Part shown: positions 47,313-54,244 of the stretch, in pieces
Layout: every line of letters begins with the position of its first letter
Numbering within the stretch: position 1 is the stretch's first letter
Assembly: GCF_011420305.2 (NCBI RefSeq)
Contig: NZ_CP061769.1
Coordinates: 434,001-498,000, forward strand
DNA length: 64,000 nucleotides
Origin: Nocardioides ochotonae
Lineage (GTDB): Bacteria > Actinomycetota > Actinomycetes > Propionibacteriales > Nocardioidaceae
Direction of reading: 5' to 3'
Notes under the pieces: model-generated
The model's input: the letters and a program-made list of their open reading frames with translations, nothing else
The model's database searches: none
Told to the model about the DNA's origin: nothing
Made by a program: the position numbers and the translations under genes

Positions 47313-47846
47313 TCAGATCGCGTAAACCGGGTGGGTGCGATGCCATTCCTCGTCGGCAGGGACCAGGTGGGCCCAGAGCTGATTGAGTTCTCCGCTCACG
47401 ACCTCTGCCTGCCAGACGAGCCACCCGAGGGCATCCGGCTTGTACCTACGCACGGTGTGCTTGCCACGGTTGTAGGAGTGAACGTGCATCTCGCCCTGCT
47501 CCCAGGTGGGCATCCCATGGGCCAACTGGTTGCGAAGAGCGATGACTCGAGTGAGCACCGGGACGACAAAGGGCCACCGGTCGGGGTCGTGGCGCCGGAT
47601 GATGCTCTCGATCATGTCGATGCGCACGCTCGCCGGTAACCGGCTGTAGACCTCAGCAGCGAGCTCTGAGGCAAGGAAGATGTGCCGCGCCGCTCGGACC
47701 GCTAGGACGTCGTTCATCGTCAAGTCGAGGATCGTCGCACGCTCAAGCACCAGTGACCGGAATGCGTGCTCGTTCGATGGTGACACTGGCCCGCCCAGAT
47801 GCTGGTGTAGGTGATCTACCAAGCGCAGAGACTCCACGTGGCGCAC
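47313..47846 (-). CDS. HEPN-like protein, orphan
   Basis: 177 residues from the GTG at 47846; the start is uncertain because the frame stays open to 47954, inside repeat copy C, where the peptide is clearly not protein-like. The domain is helical and contains VIALRNQLAHG, an R-x4-H motif (Arg105, His110) like that of HEPN RNases and related HEPN proteins. Codon use is foreign to the window, including the rare TTA leucine codon and several CTA/CTT codons. It is bracketed by composite terminator-plus-palindrome repeats. A defence or toxin role is only a guess; HEPN domains can also be non-catalytic. Confidence 0.6.
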   Translation of the reverse strand: MRHVESLRLVDHLHQHLGGPVSPSNEHAFRSLVLERATILDLTMNDVLAVRAARHIFLASELAAEVYSRLPASVRIDMIESIIRRHDPDRWPFVVPVLTRVIALRNQLAHGMPTWEQGEMHVHSYNRGKHTVRRYKPDALGWLVWQAEVVSGELNQLWAHLVPADEEWHRTHPVYAI

Positions 47847-47931
47847 AGTACGCGTGCAATTGGCTGTCTCGTCGCGAGTCCGAGCACCCTGTGGTCGGTC
47901 CTCGGAGTTAACGGGAGCGGAGGGGTGCTCG

Positions 47932-47972
47932 CCGCCCGCCTGAGGAGACTGCACCCCTTCTCAGGCGGGCGG
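47932..47972. terminator. Terminator repeat copy C
   Basis: The 47-bp core is identical to copy A beside cysA, 2.35 kb away. Here it lies at the 5' side of the HEPN-like gene, so it does not end a visible rightward gene; it looks like a transplanted repeat. Confidence 0.6.
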
Positions 47973-47995
47973 TCCTGTCCCTGCCCCCGCTGGTA

Positions 47996-48049
47996 ACGCG
48001 GGGTTATCGACGCTTCACGCGCGTTGTACGGCGTGCGAAGCGTCGACAG
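47996..48049 (+). repeat. Palindromic interspersed element 2
   Basis: Shares ACGCGGGGTTATCGACGCTT and CGCGTTGTACGGCG with elements 1 and 3; the stem has a two-base bulge. It lies just beyond the yajQ stop on the minus strand and may end that transcript. Confidence 0.75.
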
Positions 48050-48085
48050 TGCGTGCGAAGACGGGCGAGCGCCCCGGCGTACGGC

Positions 48086-48577
48086 TCAGCGGTAGTTGGT
48101 GAACTGCACCGCGAAGTCGAGGTCCTGGCCCTTGACCAGGGAGATGACGGCCTGGAGGTCGTCGCGCTTCTTGGAGCTGACCCGCAGCTCGTCGCCCTGG
48201 ATCTGCGCCTTGACCCCCTTGGGGCCCTCGTCGCGGATGAGCTTGGAGATCTTCTTGGCGTCCTCGGAGGAGATGCCCTCCTTGAGCGTGATCGAGATCT
48301 TCGACAGCTGCCCCGACGGGCGGGGCTCGGAGGCGTCGAGGACCTTGAGGCTCACGTCGCGCTTGACCAGCTTGCCCTTGAAGACGTCGAGGACCGCGTT
48401 GGCGCGGTCGTCGGCGGAGGCGGAGATCTCGATGGCGTGCTCGCCGGCCCACTCGATGGTGGCACCGGTGCCCTTGAAGTCGAAGCGGGTGGCGATCTCG
48501 CGCGCGGTCTGGCCCAGCGCGTTGTCGACCTCCTGGCGGTCGATCTTGCTCACGATGTCGAACGACGAGTCGGCCAT
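48086..48577 (-). CDS. YajQ family nucleotide-binding protein
   Basis: 163 residues. N-terminus [36 protein letters not shown] and C-terminus [22 protein letters not shown] are characteristic of YajQ (DUF520) proteins, which bind nucleotides; a Xanthomonas homologue is a cyclic-di-GMP receptor. The ATG at 48577 follows GAGGAG at the right distance, and the longer open frame upstream has no homology. The gene is divergent from tRNA-Tyr. Confidence 0.93.
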   Translation of the reverse strand: MADSSFDIVSKIDRQEVDNALGQTAREIATRFDFKGTGATIEWAGEHAIEISASADDRANAVLDVFKGKLVKRDVSLKVLDASEPRPSGQLSKISITLKEGISSEDAKKISKLIRDEGPKGVKAQIQGDELRVSSKKRDDLQAVISLVKGQDLDFAVQFTNYR

Positions 48578-48708
48578 GACTGCTCCTCGGTTGGGGCCGG
48601 GACCGTCCCGACCGGGACGGACACCCCGGCATTTTTCATCTGCGGTTGTGCCTACGCTATTGTTTCGTCTCGTTGTCGTCCCGCCAAGCCGGGCCGGCAG
48701 CACCATGA

Positions 48709-48791
48709 GGCAGGTTGCCCGAGCGGCCAATGGGAGCGGACTGTAAATCCGTCGGCTTACGCCTTCGAAGGTTCGAATCCTTCACCTGCCA
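48709..48791 (+). tRNA. tRNA-Tyr (GTA)
   Basis: 83 bases. The acceptor stem GGCAGGT pairs with ACCTGCC, the anticodon loop CTGTAAATC has GTA at 48743-48745, and the T arm GGTTCGAATCC is intact. The long variable arm is as expected for bacterial tRNA-Tyr. Discriminator base A; no encoded CCA. Confidence 0.96.
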
Positions 48792-48795
48792 CAGC

Positions 48796-48827
48796 AGCGC
48801 CCCCGGTCCACCAGGACCGGGGGCGCT
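48796..48827 (+). terminator. Terminator of tRNA-Tyr
   Basis: 14-bp perfect stem AGCGCCCCCGGTCC with an ACCA loop, five bases after the tRNA. The same 32 bases occur again at 49712-49743. Confidence 0.85.
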
Positions 48828-48870
48828 TGTGGTTTTCCGGGTACGCAGCGCTCGCGGACGGCGTCGTTCG

Positions 48871-48931
48871 GATAGTCCGCCACACAGGGGTCGAGAAATC
48901 CGCGATCGACGACCCTGGTGTGTCGGACTAC
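48871..48931 (+). repeat. Long imperfect hairpin in the isochorismatase leader
   Basis: Arms of about 22 bases (48871-48893 and 48910-48931) pair at roughly 18-19 positions around a 16-base loop. It lies 137 bases upstream of the next ATG. Could be a leader structure or the remnant of a mobile-element end. Confidence 0.5.
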
Positions 48932-49067
48932 CGGTCTGCGCCCGCATGCGCTCGACAGGTCCGCGCCACGGCGACCGTGGCAAGCAGGGTCCTTGAAACG
49001 TCAGACCACCCTGCGGTTCACTGGCGCCTCCCGGGCGACCGACACGCCCCGCTCCCGTGAGGTGAGG

Positions 49068-49670
49068 ATGTCCCTGTCCGGCGACGCGACCGCGCTGCTC
49101 GTGGTCGACATGCAGAACGGCTTCCTCGACCCCGCCGGGTCCATGGCCAGGATGGGCATGCCCCACGAGAGCCTCCAGCCGGCGATCGCGGGGTGTGAAC
49201 GGCTCGTCGCCGGCGCCCGCGCGGCCGGGATCCCGGTCATCTTCACGCGCTACGTGTACCTGCCCGGCCACCTCGACGGCGGACTGCTGCCCACCGAGCT
49301 CCTCCCGCAGATGCGGGAGGTCGACGCGCTCGTCACCGGCACCTGGGATGCGGAGATCATCCCGGCCCTGACGCCGCGATCCGGCGAGGTGGTCATCGAC
49401 AAGTCGCGTCCCAGCTCCTTCTACGGCACCCAGCTCGAGCCCGTGCTCACCAGCCAGGGCATCCGGCAGCTCGTGATCGCCGGCGTCACCACCAACATCT
49501 GCGTGGAGACCACCGCACGCGACGCGGGGCAGCGCGACTACCGGGTGCACGTGCCCGCCGACGCCTGCGCGGAGTACGACGTGGCGCGCCACGACCACGC
49601 GTTGACCACGATCGGCTTCACCTTCGGGTGGGTGACCTCCGTCGAGGACGTGCTGGCGCACTGGTCCTGA
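49068..49670 (+). CDS. Isochorismatase-family cysteine hydrolase
   Basis: 200 residues. The catalytic triad is readable: Asp14 in LLVVDMQNGFLDP, Lys112 in VVIDKSRPSSFYGT, and Cys145 in IAGVTTNICVETTARDA. This is the general amidohydrolase form (nicotinamidase, ureidoacrylate or N-carbamoyl amide hydrolases); the reaction cannot be specified. Although isochorismate synthase is in the window, an alanine-free Cys triad points to a hydrolase rather than a dedicated isochorismatase step. The ATG is preceded by GAGGTGAGG. It lies between two copies of the same terminator. Confidence 0.88.
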   Translation: MSLSGDATALLVVDMQNGFLDPAGSMARMGMPHESLQPAIAGCERLVAGARAAGIPVIFTRYVYLPGHLDGGLLPTELLPQMREVDALVTGTWDAEIIPALTPRSGEVVIDKSRPSSFYGTQLEPVLTSQGIRQLVIAGVTTNICVETTARDAGQRDYRVHVPADACAEYDVARHDHALTTIGFTFGWVTSVEDVLAHWS

Positions 49671-49711
49671 GGGACCCGGGGCCCGCGGCTGCCACCCCGG
49701 ACGCCATGTGG

Positions 49712-49743
49712 AGCGCCCCCGGTCCACCAGGACCGGGGGCGCT
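49712..49743 (+). terminator. Terminator after the isochorismatase-family gene
   Basis: 32 bases identical to the tRNA-Tyr terminator at 48796-48827, 41 bases past the stop. Confidence 0.82.
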
Positions 49744-49776
49744 CGGTACGTCCGCTGCAGGACTGTCGTCTCGGGC

Positions 49777-49957
49777 TCAGCCCAGCCACATGTCGCAGTG
49801 GTGCTCGGTCACGAACGCGTCTCCCGCGATCACCCGGGTGCGCCCGCCGGCGAGGAACGGCAGCCGCTGCTCGCGGTCGTGGCCAGTGGCCGATCATCAC
49901 TCCGCTGAGCCGGAGCTGCGCCCGATTGAGCGACCCGACGATCTCGGACTGCCACAG
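49777..49957 (-). pseudogene. Carboxylesterase remnant (C-terminal fragment)
   Basis: Read leftward, one frame gives LNRAQLRLSGVMIGHWP, similar to the intact neighbour's STDQLALSDQMISYWGEF, and after a frame change the next gives FLAGGRTRVIAGDAFVTEHH followed by CDMWLG and a stop, the typical esterase end with the catalytic-His region EHHC. The segment expected between these blocks is missing and TGATGA stops lie at the junction. It follows directly downstream of the intact esterase on the same strand, so it is probably a decayed tandem copy. Confidence 0.6.
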
Positions 49958-49987
49958 GTCTCGCGGTCCAGGCGCCCCCTGTCGGTC

Positions 49988-51634
49988 TCAGGGCGCCGGT
50001 GCGACCTCGTCCCACAGGCCGCAGCCGTGCTGCGCGTCGATCGCGGCGTGGGTGACGACCCGTGCCGTGGGGGCGGTGAACTGCAGCATCCGCCCCTGGG
50101 GGCGGTAGCGCGGCCAGTGCGGTGCGTAGCGCGGGTCGGGGCTGCCATCGCGGGCGAACTCGCCCCAGTAGCTGATCATCTGGTCGGAGAGCGCGAGCTG
50201 GTCGGTGGACAGCGGCAGCGAGGTCCCGAGGTAGTCCCACAGGTAGCCCAGCTCGTTCACGTGCGTCGCGCCGAAGGGGTAGTCGGTGTCGAGGAGCCAG
50301 ATCGAGGTGAACGGCGGCCCGTCCTGCTCGGCGAACTCGTAGGCGTAGGTCGTGGTGTCCGCGCCCAACCGGTCGCGCAGGGTCTGGTCCCGACACGCCC
50401 GCTGGTCGCTCTGGACGTCACCCCATGCGACGGTCGGGGAGAAGTAGTCCTCCACCTGGTACGCCGCGCGGACCCGGTCGGCCTGCTCGCCGTACGTCGT
50501 GGTGAGGAGCTCGTCGAACATCTCCGGGGTGATCGGGTTGCCGACGTAGTCGTAGGCGCCGAAGACGCTCTGCTGCGACTCATCGGAGTTGGCGCCCACG
50601 ATGACCGGGAGGTCGGTGAGGCGGCGGGCCTTCATCAGCTCGACCGGGTCCCTCGGCAGCACCCGGGTCCCGGCCACCGGTCCGGACTGGCGCACGGTCG
50701 TCTGTGCGGCCAGGACCTCGGCGGGGGAGGCGGCGCGCAGGCAGGCGACCTGGGTGGCGGGGGCGGCGCAGCCGAGCTCGGCGGCGAACCGCTCGCCACT
50801 GGTCCGGGCGGCCTCGAGGGTCCGCGCCGGGTTGCCGCCGCCGCTGTGGAGCGCGGCGCGGTCGAAGAGGCCACGGGCGCCGGGCGAGGCCAGCTGCGCC
50901 ACCGTGTTGCTGGCGCCGGCGGACTGCCCGGCGAGGGTGACGTTGTTCGGGTCGCCGCCGAAGGACCGGATGTTGCGCTCGACCCAGCGCAGCGCGGCCT
51001 GCTGGTCGAGCAGTCCGAAGTTGCCGGTCGAGCCGTCCCGGTTGTCGGCCTCCAGTGCCGGCGTGTCCAGCCACCCCATCGCGCCGATGCGGTAGTTGAT
51101 GGTCACGTAGACGACGTCTCGGCGGGTCACGAACTTCGACGGATCGGTGTCGCGCCCGGCCCCGCCCACGTTGCCGCCGCCGTGGTTCCACACGAACACC
51201 GGCAGGTTCTTCGAGCGGCTGCCGCTGGGGCGGTAGACGTTGAGGTAGAGGCAGTCCTCGGTCAGGGTGGGCTTGTCGTAGCCGGGGTCCCAGCCGGTGC
51301 CCTGCACGCAGGATCCGCCGAACTCGGTGGCGTCGCGGACCCCGGACCAGGCCTGCGCGGGCCGGGGTGCCCGCCAGCGCAGGTCGCGCACCGGCGGCGC
51401 GGCGTACGGGATGCCCTTGAACGACGTCACCATCGCCGCCGCCTCGCCGCGCACCAATCCCTTGTCGGTGCGGACGACGGGGTGCTGACCGCGGAAGGCG
51501 TCGCGCGCCGAGGTCCGGGTCTTCTGCTCATCGGGAGCGCCGGTGGCGAGCGCGCTCACCGGCACTGTCACAGCCGTCGCGAGGGCCGCGCTGAGCACGG
51601 CGACCCGCAGGGTCTTCCATCGTTCTCTTCTCAC
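49988..51634 (-). CDS. Secreted type-B carboxylesterase
   Basis: Alpha/beta-hydrolase of the carboxylesterase/cholinesterase family. 548 residues with a signal peptide at about 1-32. Active-site serine is Ser238 in VTLAGQSAGAS; the acid residue is likely the Glu in GANSDESQQSV, and the His is in DAQHGCGLW. The oxyanion hole is NHGGGNVGG, and EDCLYLNVYRP is the second family signature. Substrate unknown. A CRP-like site sits about 90 bases upstream, in the region shared with another esterase running the other way. Confidence 0.92.
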   Translation of the reverse strand: MRRERWKTLRVAVLSAALATAVTVPVSALATGAPDEQKTRTSARDAFRGQHPVVRTDKGLVRGEAAAMVTSFKGIPYAAPPVRDLRWRAPRPAQAWSGVRDATEFGGSCVQGTGWDPGYDKPTLTEDCLYLNVYRPSGSRSKNLPVFVWNHGGGNVGGAGRDTDPSKFVTRRDVVYVTINYRIGAMGWLDTPALEADNRDGSTGNFGLLDQQAALRWVERNIRSFGGDPNNVTLAGQSAGASNTVAQLASPGARGLFDRAALHSGGGNPARTLEAARTSGERFAAELGCAAPATQVACLRAASPAEVLAAQTTVRQSGPVAGTRVLPRDPVELMKARRLTDLPVIVGANSDESQQSVFGAYDYVGNPITPEMFDELLTTTYGEQADRVRAAYQVEDYFSPTVAWGDVQSDQRACRDQTLRDRLGADTTTYAYEFAEQDGPPFTSIWLLDTDYPFGATHVNELGYLWDYLGTSLPLSTDQLALSDQMISYWGEFARDGSPDPRYAPHWPRYRPQGRMLQFTAPTARVVTHAAIDAQHGCGLWDEVAPAP

Positions 51635-51981
51635 CCTGGTCTCCTCCGAGAAAGGCGTTCCCGGTGAAGCACCGCGGAGCCCGGGAACCGACGAGTGGGT
51701 CCCGGCGCCTCCGCCGCCGAGGATGTGACGCGTATCACATTCGGGAGGCTAGGAGGTGACTTCAGGGCTGTCAAGGATTGCCGAACTGGCCGAAGAATCA
51801 TCAACCAATGAACGTTTTGCATGGCCTCACCCGTGGAGGTGGCGGATAGTCGTCGACTCTTGACGGCCTGCGGCCGCGCTGCCACCGTCGGTGAACGGCT
51901 CCCGCCGCCCGGTTGCGGCGCTCGGCCGGTCCGGTCTCGGTGTTCCCCGGTCCCGGGGAAGGAAGCAAGGGAGCTGTCCTC
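51635..51981. promoter_or_regulatory. Divergent promoter region of two carboxylesterases
   Basis: 347 bp with no gene. It contains the CRP-like palindrome at 51725-51740 and an AT-rich stretch at about 51770-51825, likely holding promoter elements. I could not assign -35/-10 boxes confidently. Confidence 0.55.
51725..51740. promoter_or_regulatory. CRP/GlxR-like operator
   Basis: TGTGACGCGTATCACA: exact TGTGA-N6-TCACA, the pattern bound by CRP and actinobacterial GlxR (cAMP receptor) proteins. Flanks extend the symmetry (GA TGTGA ... TCACA TT). It lies 91 bases from one esterase start and 242 from the other. Binding is inferred from the match alone. Confidence 0.6.
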
Positions 51982-53616
51982 ATGACCCGTCCACCCATGG
52001 TGCGCTCACGCACCGGCCGCTCGAGGCGGCACTCCTGGGCAGCGGCGCTGGCGCTCGGCGCCGTCGTCGCGACCACCTTCTCCGTGCTCGCGCCGGGACC
52101 TGCCTCCGGTGAGCGCGACGAGGGCATGCGCGCCGCGGCCGCCGACCTCGTCGTCCGCACGCCGTACGGCGCGGTGCGGGGCAGGTCCGTCGGGGGCGCG
52201 CAGGCGTTCCTGGGGCTCCCGTTCGCCAAGCCGCCGGTCTACGGGCGGATGTGGAAGGCCCCGGTCGAGCCCGCCGCGTGGCGCGGGGTCCGCGACGCCA
52301 CCGAGCAGGAGGCCGCCTGCCTGCAGTTCGAGCCCACCGGGGTCAAGAACGGCCAGCCGACCAGCCTGGACTGCCTCTACCTCGACGTCTACCGCCCCTC
52401 GCGCGTCCCGGCGGGCCGGCGGCTGCCGGTGATGGTGTTCTTCCACGGCGGGGCCGGGACCCAGGGGTCGGGTGTCCTCTACGGCGGCCAGACCATGGCC
52501 GAGCGCAACGACGTGATCGTGGTCAGCACGAACTACCGGCTCGGCGCGTCCGGCAACCTCGCGCTGCCGGGTCTCGACACCGAGAATCCGGCCACCGGCG
52601 GCAACTTCGCCCTGCTCGACCAGGTCCAGACGCTGCGCTGGGTGCGCAAGTCGATCGGCGCCTTCGGTGGCGACCGTCGCAACGTGACCATCTTCGGCCA
52701 GTCCGCCGGGTCGCGCGCGGTCTGCAACCTGTTGGCGACGCCGCTGACTCGCGGGATGTTCCACCGGGCCGTCATGCAGAGCTCACCCTGCCTGGGTGGC
52801 GGCACCACGGCGGAGGAGGCGCACCAGCGCAGCGAGGCGTACGCCGCGGCGCTGGGCTGCCCGGCCGGCCCGGACCAGCTGCGGTGCCTGCGCCACGCGT
52901 GGCCGGCCGCGATGGTCCGGCAGTTCGCCACCAGCCGGCCCTCGGCGTACGTCGGTGCAGCGGCGCTCCCGGAGGCTCCGGGGGACGCGATCGCCGCGGG
53001 CCGCTGGCACAAGGTGCCGGTGATGATGGGCAACACCCGCTGGGAGCAGAAGCTGCAGAACCAGCAGTACGCCGCCATCGGCGCCGAGGAGTACGAGGCG
53101 ATGGTGATCGCGCAGTTCGGTGAGCAGGCCGGGCGGATGGTGCTCGAGGAGTACCCGGCCGAGGACTACGAGAAGCCGTTCTACGCGCTGGCGGCGATGC
53201 GCACCGACGCGGGCGCCGGCTGCACGATGGACGCCAACGCGCGTCTGTTCGCCGGCCAGCGGGTCCCGGTCTACCGCTATGAGTTCGACGACCCGACCAG
53301 CCCGACCCTGTTCGGGTTCCAGCCCGCCGGGACCGACATGTCCAGCGCGCACAGCGCCGAGCTGGCCTACCTGTTCGACTTCACCCTCGGCGACCGCCCG
53401 CTGACCGCGCGTGAGCGGCGCCTGGCGCGCTCGATGCAGGACTACTGGACGGCGTTCGCGCGCACCGGTCGCCCGCGCCCGCGAGGTGAGGTCTTCTGGC
53501 CGCGCTACACCGTGGCCGGCGACCGGGCGCTCAAGCTGGCGCCCCGGATCCGGGTGGTCACGGGGCTGCGGGAGGAGCACAACTGCGACTTCTTCGACGG
53601 CCTCCCCGACGCCTGA
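51982..53616 (+). CDS. Secreted type-B carboxylesterase, second copy
   Basis: 544 residues from the ATG at 51982, which follows AAGGGAG; an earlier GTG in frame would put non-signal sequence ahead of the export signal. Signal region about 18-43 after an Arg-rich start. The nucleophile is Ser241 in VTIFGQSAGSR, SLDCLYLDVYRPS is the family signature, the likely acid is Glu in GNTRWEQ, and the His is in EEHNCDFF. The oxyanion region FFHGGAGTQG is normal. Divergent from the first esterase; the two are only moderately alike, so this is not a recent duplication. Confidence 0.92.
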   Translation: MTRPPMVRSRTGRSRRHSWAAALALGAVVATTFSVLAPGPASGERDEGMRAAAADLVVRTPYGAVRGRSVGGAQAFLGLPFAKPPVYGRMWKAPVEPAAWRGVRDATEQEAACLQFEPTGVKNGQPTSLDCLYLDVYRPSRVPAGRRLPVMVFFHGGAGTQGSGVLYGGQTMAERNDVIVVSTNYRLGASGNLALPGLDTENPATGGNFALLDQVQTLRWVRKSIGAFGGDRRNVTIFGQSAGSRAVCNLLATPLTRGMFHRAVMQSSPCLGGGTTAEEAHQRSEAYAAALGCPAGPDQLRCLRHAWPAAMVRQFATSRPSAYVGAAALPEAPGDAIAAGRWHKVPVMMGNTRWEQKLQNQQYAAIGAEEYEAMVIAQFGEQAGRMVLEEYPAEDYEKPFYALAAMRTDAGAGCTMDANARLFAGQRVPVYRYEFDDPTSPTLFGFQPAGTDMSSAHSAELAYLFDFTLGDRPLTARERRLARSMQDYWTAFARTGRPRPRGEVFWPRYTVAGDRALKLAPRIRVVTGLREEHNCDFFDGLPDA

Positions 53617-53646
53617 GCAGGGGTCGAAGTGGCAGGGGTCCGGCGC

Positions 53647-54141
53647 TCAGCCGGGCCCCTGTCCTGCCGTTGCCGGGGCCAGCTCGGCGAGCGGCACCCC
53701 GCGCGCCCAGCTGTCCAGGTGCTCGCGCAGCAGCGGCGGGATCGCGCGGGCCGATCCCTCGGGGGTGACGGTCACGATCGTGATGAGCGCGCGCGCCACC
53801 ACGACGCCGTCGCTGGTGCGCACCATCTGGTGCACCATGTCGAAGCTGCCGCCGCCGACCCGGCCCAGCCGCAGCTCGACCCGGATCTCCTCGAAGAGCC
53901 CGACCGCGACGAGGTAGTCGCACTCGGTGTGGCAGGTGACGGTCCAGAAGCCGTGCTCGTCCTTGAGCCGGTCCTGGCGCAGGCCGTTGAGCAGGAACCA
54001 CTCGCTTTGGACCCGCTCCATCCACGGGAACCAGGCCGCGAAGTAGAGGATCCCCGCCGGGTCGGTGTCGGCATAGCTGAGCCGGAAGGTCAGCGAGTGC
54101 AGGGCCGGCGTGCTGGTCGGACTGGTGGTCGGCGTGGTGAT
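53647..54141 (-). CDS. 4-Hydroxybenzoyl-CoA thioesterase-family protein, apparent ATC start
   Basis: Hotdog-fold acyl-CoA thioesterase. 164 residues if read from ATC at 54141-54139. The catalytic-Asp motif SYADTDPAGILYF (Asp27) lies upstream of the first in-frame ATG (54021), so a start there would remove the active site. Between the upstream stop (TAG) and that motif the frame has no ATG, GTG or TTG. The ATC has AGGAG six bases before it and the following peptide (TTPTTSPTS) looks like a normal N-terminus. Either AUC initiation or a base error at 54139 explains this. CTG at 54102 is a weaker alternative. Confidence 0.78.
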   Translation of the reverse strand: MTTPTTSPTSTPALHSLTFRLSYADTDPAGILYFAAWFPWMERVQSEWFLLNGLRQDRLKDEHGFWTVTCHTECDYLVAVGLFEEIRVELRLGRVGGGSFDMVHQMVRTSDGVVVARALITIVTVTPEGSARAIPPLLREHLDSWARGVPLAELAPATAGQGPG

Positions 54142-54244
54142 GGGGCGCTCCTGGTCGTACGGCGCGGACGGGCGCCGCGCGGCAGCCCCAACCTAGCAAT
54201 TGCTCGGGGACCTGCTGCCGCGTCGCGGCACCCGCTGCCCGGCC

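Noticed and set aside
47847..47954. Extended start of the HEPN-like gene inside terminator copy C
   Set aside because: The first codons would be read from the repeat hairpin itself, an unlikely coding sequence.
45584..47977. CRISPR array from the 47-bp repeats
   Set aside because: Only three copies, spaced 0.8-1.5 kb apart with genes between; no regular spacers and no cas genes.
49712..49743. Insertion-sequence terminal repeats at the duplicated 32-bp palindrome
   Set aside because: Both copies are self-complementary terminators located after genes and no transposase lies between them; treated as a duplicated terminator instead.
53558..54199. Overlapping leftward frame covering the thioesterase gene
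   Set aside because: It has a normal start codon but an Arg/His/Pro-rich peptide with no domain; the thioesterase motifs are in the neighbouring frame.
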